NCBI GenBank assembly: GCA_037384425.1
Contig: JARROA010000002.1
Coordinates: 135,358 to 199,357, forward strand
Direction of reading: 5' to 3'
DNA length: 64,000 bases
Source of the DNA: Thiodiazotropha sp037384425
Lineage (GTDB): Bacteria; Pseudomonadota; Gammaproteobacteria; Chromatiales; Chromatiaceae
Below are positions 16,485-24,551 of the stretch, piece after piece. A program made the translations under genes and the position numbers. Under the pieces are notes generated by a model. It did not search any database and was not told the DNA's origin. It was given only the letters and a program-made list of their open reading frames with translations. Position 1 is the stretch's first letter. Each line of letters starts with the position of its first letter.

Positions 16485-17078
16485 ATGTGTGCCTGCAATG
16501 AATCGTCCAAAATTGCCTATCGTCAGGCGTACGAGGAGTTGCGCCTGACCCGGAGTCTGCTGCTGGAAAGTGGCGCGGGTGGGGGGCAACTGCACGGTGG
16601 GGTGCTGCAAAACCTGCATCGATATCGCAGCGTGACCCACTGGGAGGAACTCCTCTGCATCGCGGTCAATACCCGGTTGGATTGTCTTATGGCGGTGGTT
16701 TCGATCCGTCAACCGGACGGTTACAGCAGCATTGTCAGCGATGGCGGTTCCAAGGAGTTCATCCGTTTCTTCATCGACTGGGGAGACGGAGAATCCTATC
16801 AACCTGTCGGCCTGCACAGTTTCGAGGTGTGCGACCCTATCCATGTCGATGAGCCGGGACGTCTTCCCTATCACCAGCTCATCACGACCACGTTCGATGC
16901 GGAGCGGTACTGGGACAGCGTACTGGATGGCATCCAGCCGAAGGTCTGCGGGGTGCTCTCCTGGAATCAGGCACCGCCGGAAGAGAGCACCTTCCAGCCC
17001 ATCTTCGGCAACCGTGTCGAGTCACGCATTCGCGCCGATTCGATCAAGGATGTATTGGCGCTGTATCACCACATCTAG
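16485..17078 (+). CDS. Hypothetical protein, member 2 of a tandem paralogue pair
   Basis: A 197-residue paralogue of the preceding gene, 64 bp downstream in the same direction. Conserved blocks are VTHWEELLC, GYSSIVSDGGSKEF, IRFFIDWGDG, YQPVGLHSFEVCD, GVLSWNQAPPE and FGNRVESRI. It lacks export signals. The N-terminus differs from its neighbour and has CACN, so the pair has diverged. The ATG at 16485 has no clear Shine-Dalgarno sequence. The two products may form a heteromeric complex, but that is inference from tandem placement only. Confidence 0.7.
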   Translation: MCACNESSKIAYRQAYEELRLTRSLLLESGAGGGQLHGGVLQNLHRYRSVTHWEELLCIAVNTRLDCLMAVVSIRQPDGYSSIVSDGGSKEFIRFFIDWGDGESYQPVGLHSFEVCDPIHVDEPGRLPYHQLITTTFDAERYWDSVLDGIQPKVCGVLSWNQAPPEESTFQPIFGNRVESRIRADSIKDVLALYHHI

Positions 17079-17323
17079 CCAGAATACATCATGTGGCCGC
17101 TCTAATAGACGATAACCTACTGATTTTAATTTATTTATTGTAGCTTTAGGGAAGCGAAGTGTTATCGACTGAGGCTGAACGTGCTTTCGCTTCGGTATCG
17201 CCGTTCAGCTGCGATAGTTGCTCAACATGCAAAAGCCTTGGCCATGGATTAAATCTCAGATCCACATCTGAACAGCGATACCGGCACCATCATCAGTTTC
17301 CAGGGAGAAACAATCGGGTTGGT
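17079..17323. other. AT-rich intergenic region, no gene seen
   Basis: Noncoding DNA between the paralogue pair and the sugar transferase, with an AT-rich run at 17120-17150. A short open frame at 17159-17377 has no ribosome site and unusual composition, so I do not call it. The stretch ends in the second copy of the 16-bp repeat. Confidence 0.5.
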
Positions 17324-17339
17324 GTGAATTTGTCACATC
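17324..17339. promoter_or_regulatory. Candidate regulatory site GTGAATTTGTCACATC, copy 2
   Basis: Exact copy of the 16-bp sequence at 15674-15689, here about 208 bp before the sugar transferase start. With the preceding T it reads TGTGA-N5-TCACA. Two identical copies 1650 bp apart, both upstream of genes in the same direction, suggest a shared regulator. Confidence 0.5.
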
Positions 17340-17546
17340 CGAACCGTGCCTTTTTCAACTGTCCCGCGAATGGATAGGTGAAATCATAGTTTCAGGTAAG
17401 GGAAATGGTTTGCGATGGATTGCATGCAGGGGCCGGCCCGTATTCCGGTCGATGGGTTTTCGGGGGAGGGAGTGATCCCATCACCTGAAAGGGAATACAC
17501 ATCGGATACGGGATGACGGGTCGGCCGGGTGCGGAGAGAGCTGACG

Positions 17547-18266
17547 ATGGTAGGATTGACACAGGATTACAGGGATTCATTTTTCGACAACATGGAAGTG
17601 TCTCATGAGGGTCCACGCCTGGAAAACGGCTGGATCGATAACTTGGAGTCCGGTTTCAGCCTGCTGGACAGGGTCCAGCCGATCGGTGGTAAAAGGGCCT
17701 TCGATCTCATCTTCGGTTTACTGCTGCTGGTTCTCTGTGGACCGCTGCTGTTGGTGGCCATGCTGGCGCTCTGGATCTCCAGCCTGGGGCGTGATCCGGT
17801 CATCTATCGACAGATTCGCGTCGGTCGTGACGGCAAGCATTTCACCTTGCTGAAGCTGCGCACCATGTGTGTGAAGGCCGAGCCTTGGGGCGCATGCATG
17901 GCGTCCGCCAACGACCCCAGGGTCACTCATCTCGGCCGCATATTGCGCAGAAGCCGGATCGACGAACTGCCGCAACTGATCAACGTGTTGAGGGGAGAGA
18001 TGAGTCTGATCGGTCCGCGTCCGGAGCGCCCGGAATACGTCAGTGTGTTCGAAGTCGAAATCCCGGGCTACTCGCTGCGTCATCAAGTGAAACCCGGTAT
18101 AACCGGCCTCGCTCAAGTGCGTTGCGGTTACGCCGAGAATCTCCAGGATACGGCGGTCAAGCTTTACTACGATTTGAACTACATCAGACGCAACAGTCTG
18201 GCGATGGATATGTCTGTTCTGCTACGGACGCTGCCCGTGGTCTTTTTCGGCTGGGGAGCGAGATGA
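17547..18266 (+). CDS. Exopolysaccharide-type undecaprenyl-phosphate sugar phosphotransferase
   Basis: A 239-residue bacterial sugar transferase (WcaJ/PglC superfamily, short monotopic form). It would transfer a sugar-1-phosphate from a nucleotide sugar to undecaprenyl phosphate, the first step of an exopolysaccharide or O-antigen repeat. A re-entrant membrane helix (KRAFDLIFGLLLLVLCG) leads into the catalytic domain. Signatures are YRQIRVGRDGKHF, LLKLRTM, RRSRIDELPQLINVLRGEM (catalytic Asp-Glu pair) and SLIGPRPERPEYV. The start ATG 17547 follows GGAGAGAG; a GTG at 17529 is possible. No other polysaccharide genes are near, so it stands alone or works with a distant locus. Confidence 0.88.
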   Translation: MVGLTQDYRDSFFDNMEVSHEGPRLENGWIDNLESGFSLLDRVQPIGGKRAFDLIFGLLLLVLCGPLLLVAMLALWISSLGRDPVIYRQIRVGRDGKHFTLLKLRTMCVKAEPWGACMASANDPRVTHLGRILRRSRIDELPQLINVLRGEMSLIGPRPERPEYVSVFEVEIPGYSLRHQVKPGITGLAQVRCGYAENLQDTAVKLYYDLNYIRRNSLAMDMSVLLRTLPVVFFGWGAR

Positions 18267-18289
18267 GACGGCCAGGACGCTGGCCGTCT
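18266..18289 (+). terminator. Hairpin directly after the sugar transferase
   Basis: A perfect 10-bp stem, AGACGGCCAG (18266-18275) and CTGGCCGTCT (18280-18289) with a GACG loop, begins on the stop codon. There is no U-tract, so it may be a weak terminator or an mRNA 3' stabiliser. Confidence 0.45.
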
Positions 18290-18370
18290 GATGTAATCGT
18301 GGCTGCGGCTTTTCCGTTCAAAGATGGTGCTTAGAGCGGATAGCCGGTCTTCGGGTTGCAGGCAGGTGAA

Positions 18371-18402
18371 ACAAAAACGGCACCGGTTGTTGGCCGGTGC
18401 CG
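18371..18402 (-). terminator. Intrinsic terminator of the small lipoprotein gene
   Basis: Read on the minus strand, a 9-bp GC-rich stem (CGGCACCGG / CCGGTGCCG, 18378-18402) is followed by TTTTTGT. It lies 24 bp after the stop of the 57-residue lipoprotein gene, so that gene is likely a defined transcript. Confidence 0.82.
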
Positions 18403-18425
18403 TGTCATGAATGCCGACGTCCGGG

Positions 18426-18599
18426 CTATCGGCATACCAAGCCTGCTGGAGGCTTACCCTCTACCCAGCCCGCGTCGCATGAAAAGTATTGATCTTCGCA
18501 GGTGACCTGTCCCTCGGTCGCAGATGGCGGATAATAGCAAGGCACTGTGCATCCCCCCAGCATGAATGCCAACATCATCGTGATCGCTAAACGTTGCAT
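18426..18599 (-). CDS. Small lipoprotein, 57 residues
   Basis: A short gene with all the hallmarks of a real one. ATG at 18599 is preceded by AAGGGGAG at a suitable distance. The product begins MQRLAITMMLAFMLGGC, a signal peptide with the lipobox LGGC (Cys17). The mature part has 40 residues with four further Cys (CYYPP, VTCED, FSCDAG, LVCR), which could form disulfides. A strong intrinsic terminator follows the stop. I do not recognise the family. It is separated by 54 bp from the end of the large FecR-TPR-barrel gene, which runs in the same direction. Confidence 0.8.
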   Translation of the reverse strand: MQRLAITMMLAFMLGGCTVPCYYPPSATEGQVTCEDQYFSCDAGWVEGKPPAGLVCR

Positions 18600-18653
18600 G
18601 AGGCCACTCCCCTTGTTGTGATTGAGCTCGAATGCATTCGAGCAGGAACCGGT

Positions 18654-21600
18654 TTAAAAATCAATGGTTAGCCTGGCAAATATCTGTTGTTCGGGTTGAT
18701 ATTGCGGGGGCAGCGGCTCACCGGTCTGAAAACTCAAATCATAGTAGCGAAACTCTTTGTCCAACATGTTTTTCACGATGATTTCGGCTTTGCCCCAGCG
18801 CTTTGGAAAACGGTAGCCCACAACGGCATCAAGATTCCAGAAGTCCTCCTGTTCGACGGTTCCCGATTGCTTGATCTCCTGATCGATGTATGTGCCAACG
18901 GTCTGCAGATAGAAGCCACTCTGCCAGAAATAGCTGACGCCGACGGGTAGACGCTGTGTATCAAGGGATTCCGGAGAAAACAGGTCGCGTTTGAACTGCT
19001 CGTTCTCATAGGCCAGGCTGATGCCAAGGTTGTGAATGGGGGTCCAATAGAGATAGGCGAGGTAGCGCTTTTCGTCTCGCTCTTCAGGCACGGAGTTGCT
19101 ATTCGCGCTCAATGCGGTAATAGGTGCCTTGATATCGCGGCGGTTGAACTCCGCGCCGATGCTGAGCGAGCGGCTCGGCTTGATGTCGATGCCGAGCCCG
19201 TAGTGCTCGGTTTCCGCTCCCGGTACTTCATCGTAGAGCTGATTGAATCCCGCCACTTGAGTCGGCTCGATACTGCGGTCCATATTGCTTGGCCTGGCCA
19301 GGCTCTCGAGATAGGTGGCCCGCAAGACCACATTGTCCGAGGCCTCCCAGGTCAGGCCCACCTTGGGGTCGACAGCGTCGACCTCAACGGCTGAACTCTC
19401 GAAATCGGCGTAGGCTGCGCCCAGTGTCAGATTGAATCCATGGGGCAGCTGCAGCAGAGAGTAGAGATAGGCGTTTTTGTAGCTGGGGTCGATCTCGACC
19501 GGCGCAATGCTCTGATCCAGTGAATCGAAAAAGATGAACGGCGGCCCCGGCAGCTCTATGGTCAGGGTCTGCAGGGAATCGTATCGGTCGCTGCGGTCTT
19601 CGTCATGATAACCGGCGCCAAGGGTGAAGACGTGGTCGCTGATGTGCTGAATCCACTGCAACTCGCCGGTCCGTGCGATGCTGTCACTTGTGGTGGCCCT
19701 CGCCACTTCGCGAACGCCGGGCAGGATCCCGTAGGGCGACTGGGTGTCGATTGCGGGAATGAACTGAGTGAAGTTCTCGGACTGTACCTGCTTCAGGTCC
19801 TGGTAGATGAAAGAAGCCAGCAAATCGGTACCGGGGGCGGGCTGATGATGGATGCCGATGCGACCCAGACTGCTTTCCACTTCTCGACGCACGAATGGTG
19901 AAAAATCCATCGGGTCGAAGACGAAGGCCAGATCGCCGCTTTCACTCTCCTGCGAGCGGTATTCGAATTGGATGCTGGTGTCGGGAGAGAGGGATGCCTG
20001 CAGGAAGGCGTTGTAGATGTCCTGTTTCAGGTCGTTGTTGTCGCGCCAGCCATCCGTCTCATAGTGAAACTGGCCCAGACTGTAGGAGATACGATCATGC
20101 AGTCCCGAGACCACGAGATCGTCCCCGCCGGTACTGTTGGTTCCGCCAATGGCATTGAACTGGATATTGAAATCGTTCCGCGTGAACAGCGGCGTATATT
20201 CCGAATGGCCGCCGCTCGAAGGTCCAGCGCCATCGAGAATGCCCAGGTTGCTGGCGGCCAGCTGGGGCTGGATCGGTGTGGTGTTCAGCGGTTGCAGCAG
20301 CTGTGATTGCAACAGTTCGCTGACACGCGCGTTTTCGTATCTCGGTTTGCCGCTATAGCTGTCCGACAGCATGCGGTGTGCGGAGTGGGTTCCGGGACTG
20401 ATCTGCAGCGAACTGTAGCCTTCGTTCAGGGCCAGGCGGTCGAAGCCCAGGTCCTGGTAGATGCGTGCCTGGCTGGCGTTGCGCGCGGCTTCATCCCGGT
20501 CCAGCAGGAAGCGGGAGCGGTAGACCGCACGGTTGTCGTTGAGATTGATCGAGGTCTGCACATCCTCCAGCGCTTCGACGGGTCGGTTGTCGGACTGCTT
20601 GAGCAGCGCGTCGTAGTACCAGGGTGTGGGGTCGTTGGGATCGAGCTCCTTGGCCATGGCAAGTTGCGAGGCCGCCAGCGGATCCCGTTTCTCTTCGTAA
20701 TAGGCCTTGCCGAGATAGCTGCGCACCATGGAATTGTTGGGATCGAGGCTTGCCGCAATCTCGAGATCACGGCGCCCGCCCTCGACATCGCCTTTGCGGA
20801 TCTTTGCCAGACCCAGGCCCAGGCGGGGCAGGGGATCCGCCGGATCCAGCGAGATGGCCTGTTCGAAACTCGAGCGGGCGTTCTCGATCTCGAAACGTGA
20901 CAGATGGGAGAAACCGAGAACGGTTCGCGGGAGGGCGAAGTCGGGATTGACTTCCACTGCGGCCGAGGCGGCCTCGATCGCTTCCCGCAGCCGGCCCTGC
21001 GCCAGCTCGAGTTCGGCCAGGCGGGCTTTCGAGAGCGCGTCCGTGGGAGCGGCCTCAGTCGCTTGTCTGGCGCTGGCAAAGGCGGCGTCGAGATCGAAGC
21101 TTGCCTGTTGCGCATAGGAGCGCGCCATCAGCGGAGCCACGGATTGAGCATCCAGCCGGACGGCCTCATCCGCCAGTTCGGTCGCACGCTGCCGATCCCC
21201 AGTCGCCAGGGCGATGACCGATTGCAGGGCCAACGCCTGCGCGTTGTCGGGAGCCTGCTTCAGGGCCTGTGCGATAGCTGCGCTCGCTTCATCGACCCGA
21301 CCGACCGACAGCAGCAGGGCGGCATGGTAGAGCCTGGTGTCCGTATTGCGCGCTTCATCGCTCAGGCTTTCGAGCTGTGACAGTGCCGCCGTGGTGTCGC
21401 CCTCCTTCAACAGACGCTGGGCATGTCGAAGCGCCTCCACGGCTGCCGTGTTGCCTTGCCACTCCATGCGATAGGGATCGAACACCAGGGGATAGTAGAG
21501 CGCCCATTTCACTGCATCGTAGGGGCTGACGACGAGGGCACTGCGGGGAGCGCCGTCCTTGACGCTGACGGCCTGTTCCCCGGGGCCCAGCATGAGCTCA

Positions 21601-22115
21601 CCCTGAGTGTTCTGGGCCAGCACATGACCTTCGATGACCGTGATGCGGGCCTCGTCCGCATTGGCGCTTACGACGAACTCGGTGCCTTCGATCGATGCGT
21701 TGACATAGGGCGTCTGGACGCGAAAGGAGTGTTTGATGCGGCTGATGAAATGGGTGACGCCCTGGAGCAGGTCAAGCCAGGAGGTGCCGTCCTCGGCGGG
21801 GGCGTTGATGGTGACGCTGGTGTGTTCATCCAGTCGCAGCAGGGTTTCGTTGTGCAGTGTCAGGCCCGCGCGGCTGTTGGCCCCGACACGTATCCGGTCG
21901 CCGGGGCAGAGCCATTCATCCTGCCGGATGGCGGTCCAGCCCGAGGCGTCGGCGGCATGCAGTTCAACCCGTCCCTGTATCGAGACCGCCTGGGCTACGG
22001 GCGTTTCGCACTCGCCGGCGAACAGAGCCTGAGTCACTCCTCCGGTGAGCCAGAGAGCGACGGCAAAAACGGTAAAAGTGCCGCCACGCGGCACAGAGGT
22101 TATGCTGAAGGTCAT
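18654..22115 (-). CDS. FecR-domain, TPR and outer-membrane beta-barrel fusion protein
   Basis: A 1153-residue exported protein of unusual architecture. After a signal peptide (about 1-31) comes a FecR domain (about 48-170; GDRIRVGANSRAGLTL, VNASIEGTEFVV). A segment WALYYPLVFDP follows, then some ten TPR-like repeats (about 225-560; e.g. PRLGLGLAKIRKGDVEGG). The last 500 residues are strand-rich with aromatic girdles and end in LTIDF, as outer-membrane barrels do. The FecR domain may bind peptidoglycan or sugar and the TPRs may recruit partners. It follows the CHASE2 cyclase gene by 177 bp in the same direction, so the two form a probable unit. A surface scaffold or secretion role is inferred; no enzymatic motif is seen. 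Confidence 0.85.
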   Translation of the reverse strand: MTFSITSVPRGGTFTVFAVALWLTGGVTQALFAGECETPVAQAVSIQGRVELHAADASGWTAIRQDEWLCPGDRIRVGANSRAGLTLHNETLLRLDEHTSVTINAPAEDGTSWLDLLQGVTHFISRIKHSFRVQTPYVNASIEGTEFVVSANADEARITVIEGHVLAQNTQGELMLGPGEQAVSVKDGAPRSALVVSPYDAVKWALYYPLVFDPYRMEWQGNTAAVEALRHAQRLLKEGDTTAALSQLESLSDEARNTDTRLYHAALLLSVGRVDEASAAIAQALKQAPDNAQALALQSVIALATGDRQRATELADEAVRLDAQSVAPLMARSYAQQASFDLDAAFASARQATEAAPTDALSKARLAELELAQGRLREAIEAASAAVEVNPDFALPRTVLGFSHLSRFEIENARSSFEQAISLDPADPLPRLGLGLAKIRKGDVEGGRRDLEIAASLDPNNSMVRSYLGKAYYEEKRDPLAASQLAMAKELDPNDPTPWYYDALLKQSDNRPVEALEDVQTSINLNDNRAVYRSRFLLDRDEAARNASQARIYQDLGFDRLALNEGYSSLQISPGTHSAHRMLSDSYSGKPRYENARVSELLQSQLLQPLNTTPIQPQLAASNLGILDGAGPSSGGHSEYTPLFTRNDFNIQFNAIGGTNSTGGDDLVVSGLHDRISYSLGQFHYETDGWRDNNDLKQDIYNAFLQASLSPDTSIQFEYRSQESESGDLAFVFDPMDFSPFVRREVESSLGRIGIHHQPAPGTDLLASFIYQDLKQVQSENFTQFIPAIDTQSPYGILPGVREVARATTSDSIARTGELQWIQHISDHVFTLGAGYHDEDRSDRYDSLQTLTIELPGPPFIFFDSLDQSIAPVEIDPSYKNAYLYSLLQLPHGFNLTLGAAYADFESSAVEVDAVDPKVGLTWEASDNVVLRATYLESLARPSNMDRSIEPTQVAGFNQLYDEVPGAETEHYGLGIDIKPSRSLSIGAEFNRRDIKAPITALSANSNSVPEERDEKRYLAYLYWTPIHNLGISLAYENEQFKRDLFSPESLDTQRLPVGVSYFWQSGFYLQTVGTYIDQEIKQSGTVEQEDFWNLDAVVGYRFPKRWGKAEIIVKNMLDKEFRYYDLSFQTGEPLPPQYQPEQQIFARLTIDF

Positions 22116-22292
22116 CCTGATTGTTTGGTACCGGATTTATCCGGCGTCCCCTCCTCGAAATGATAAGCGTTGTGTAGGCGTTTATTTCCCACTATTATTG
22201 CAAGCTACCAGTAGCACACAAATCTTTTGTCTTCAAGTACTTGCTCCTGGTTTTGCCACTGGCGAACCATTTATGAGCGGGGTGTGAAACGC

Positions 22293-24449
22293 TCAGGCGA
22301 GCGGATTGATGCGGCTGCTTCGACGTTCATGATATTGCTGAATGTAGTAGTTGCTCGGGCCGTCATTCGGATAGCGTTGGGCGATAGCCTCAAACAGCGC
22401 CAGCGCCTGCTTTCTGGCGCCCGATTTCCATTCCGACAAGGCCTCGCCGAAGTCACGATGCAAGGCATACAGTTCAGGCGTCGCCTCGGTTTCGAGCGCG
22501 GCGACTTCATGCAGGATGAGGGGTTGCTCCCGGCCGGCCAGCATAAAGGACCCCAGCTCCCGGGTGACGATACCGTTAAGATCCGACAATGTCTCCTCGG
22601 AGGCGAGGATCTGGGTGCCCAGGGCCTTGTTCAGGGCTTCGATGCGGTTGGTGGTGTTGACCATGTCGCCCACCGCGCGATATTCGAAGTGGTCGATGGC
22701 CCCCACGTGGCTCATCACCAGTTCTCCGGCATGCAGGCCGATGCCGGTGGGCAGGGGTGGGTTGAGGTCCGAGTGGCGCAATGACTGGACGATCTCCAGG
22801 GCCGCCTCGCAGGCGCGCTGCCGTATCTCGACCTTGGGTTCGGTGGCGGGCCAGATGGCGAGCATGGCGTCGCCGATCACATCGGACACCACGCCGTCGC
22901 GGTTGCGAACCGGGGCGAAAAGAATTTCGTAGTAGTGATTGAGAAAGGCCTGCAGGTCGTCCGGCGCCATGTGTTCGGCCAGGCTGGTGTATTTACGGGC
23001 GTCGGAAGCGAGACAGACGCCGAAGGCTTTATCGCTGTGCTCCATGGCGCGCTCCTTGTCTTCGGCCAGTCGGTCGATGACATCGCCGGGCAGGTAGTAA
23101 CCGAACAGTTCCCGCAGCTGCTCACGGCTGCGGCGCATCTGGCGATAGTGCCAGGTCAGTATGAGGATCATTGCCAGGGGGGTCTGCAGCGCCACCGGCG
23201 TGAACCAGGGCAGCCAGAGCTGATGTCGACTGAAGAGCCAATAGACCAGACCCAGAAAAGCCAGCGCCAGCAACAGACAGGCGACGACACCTTTGCTGCC
23301 TGGCAGGTGTCGCAGCAGCAGGGTTACCGCCAGGCCATAGAGCATCAGCAGCATGATGAGCGCGGGCGGATCGAGGGGGGTGAGCGTTTCGCCACGCAGC
23401 AGATTGGCGAAGGCGGTGGCGGCGATCTCCACGCCACTGAGATCGAGACCGTTCTTCTGGGTGAAAACGGTGTAGAAGCCATCCTGTTGCGTGGGTTGAT
23501 AATCACCCGCATAGCCGATGAAAACCGCCTTGCCCCGCAGCTTGGCGAGGACTTCGGAATCCGCTTTCAGCAGTTGCTGATAGGGGAGGGTGCGGATGCT
23601 TGCCGGAGGACCGTAGAAGTTGAGATAGGGATAGATGTCGCCGGCGGCGATGTTCAACACGGTCTCCAGCCTGCTTTTCTCCGCTGGGGTGTAGTCCGAC
23701 GATGCATTCAGGCTTTCCCGCACTTGATGGCGTAACGCAGGATTCCGCTGCAGGGCCTGTAGCAGGGCGATGCTGTCCGTCCCGTCACCTGCCAGTTCGT
23801 CTGCCGCTGCTGACGCTTCGAGTAGTCGGCCGAAACGATCGCCCTCCGGGTCTGCCAGATGGTGCACGGCGAGTGCCGGTAACGAGGGCAGCGCGTTCTC
23901 CCCGTTGAAGGTCCAGAAACGGCTCACACGCACCGGCACCTTGGGCAGAACGAACGGGGCGACGACGGCGGCGGCATCGGCAAACTCGGGCAGCGGGGGC
24001 AGCAGGCGCTCGATCTGCAGCGTTTGCTCCCCGCTGTTCAGCCGCTGTCGTTCCAGATAGCCGACCAGCAGCACGTTGCCGGCACGAGCAATGGACGCGG
24101 CCAACCGGGCATCCATCTCGGGTTCACGGGGTTTCTTGAAGAAGATATCGATAGCGATGACGGCAACCCCGGCTTCATGCAGGTGGTCTATCAACTGTGC
24201 ATGCACGCTGCGGGGCCATTGGGGAATCTCTTCGCCGAGGCCGAGTTGGGACGCGGTGTCGCCGTTGATGGAGACGATGACCACCTCTTGGGGCGGTGGC
24301 TCTCCACCGCGCAACTTGAACAGTAGACCCAGTCCAACGCTCTCTTCCCAGTTTGCGCTGGCGGGGATCAGAGCGAGTGCGGCGCCGAGGAGACCGATCA
24401 TCAGACCGAGTCCGAGGGAACCCAGGTGCCTCTTTCTGTGTGCTTTCAT
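22293..24449 (-). CDS. CHASE2-domain class III nucleotide cyclase
   Basis: A 718-residue membrane enzyme. An N-terminal helix (LGLGLMIGLLGAALALIP) leads into a periplasmic CHASE2 sensor domain (VVIVSINGDTASQLG, VAVIAIDIFF, FIGYAGDYQP). Three membrane helices and a C-terminal class III cyclase domain follow. Metal-binding Asp residues are in CLASDARKYTSLAE and DVIGDAMLAIW, and the Asn/Arg pair is in GDMVNTTNRIE. The usual purine-specifying Lys is Asp (SDVIGD), and the usual Asp/Thr partner is Arg (EYRAVGD). The product is presumably cAMP, since a cAMP-type Crp regulator is divergent. ATG 24449 is chosen over GTG 24524, which has no well-spaced ribosome site. Confidence 0.88.
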   Translation of the reverse strand: MKAHRKRHLGSLGLGLMIGLLGAALALIPASANWEESVGLGLLFKLRGGEPPPQEVVIVSINGDTASQLGLGEEIPQWPRSVHAQLIDHLHEAGVAVIAIDIFFKKPREPEMDARLAASIARAGNVLLVGYLERQRLNSGEQTLQIERLLPPLPEFADAAAVVAPFVLPKVPVRVSRFWTFNGENALPSLPALAVHHLADPEGDRFGRLLEASAAADELAGDGTDSIALLQALQRNPALRHQVRESLNASSDYTPAEKSRLETVLNIAAGDIYPYLNFYGPPASIRTLPYQQLLKADSEVLAKLRGKAVFIGYAGDYQPTQQDGFYTVFTQKNGLDLSGVEIAATAFANLLRGETLTPLDPPALIMLLMLYGLAVTLLLRHLPGSKGVVACLLLALAFLGLVYWLFSRHQLWLPWFTPVALQTPLAMILILTWHYRQMRRSREQLRELFGYYLPGDVIDRLAEDKERAMEHSDKAFGVCLASDARKYTSLAEHMAPDDLQAFLNHYYEILFAPVRNRDGVVSDVIGDAMLAIWPATEPKVEIRQRACEAALEIVQSLRHSDLNPPLPTGIGLHAGELVMSHVGAIDHFEYRAVGDMVNTTNRIEALNKALGTQILASEETLSDLNGIVTRELGSFMLAGREQPLILHEVAALETEATPELYALHRDFGEALSEWKSGARKQALALFEAIAQRYPNDGPSNYYIQQYHERRSSRINPLA

Positions 24450-24517
24450 CCTGTTGTTCCGGCGCTGATTTCGCGCCTGGGGTTTGTGACCGGCGGCCCT
24501 TTCCTGGAGACTTCTGT

Positions 24518-24551
24518 AGGACACTTCCTAGCGAGTGTATATAATCGCAGC
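24518..24551 (+). promoter_or_regulatory. Promoter of the Crp-type regulator, leaderless
   Basis: A consensus -10 (TATAAT, 24540-24545) and a -35 match (AGGACA, 24518-24523) are 16 bp apart. The ATG is 7 bases after the -10, so transcription would begin at or next to the A of the start codon. No Shine-Dalgarno sequence is present (TCGCAGCATG). Confidence 0.65.

Noticed and set aside
17159..17377. 72-codon open frame upstream of the sugar transferase
   Set aside because: No ribosome site, no recognisable features, and it overlaps the repeated regulatory motif.
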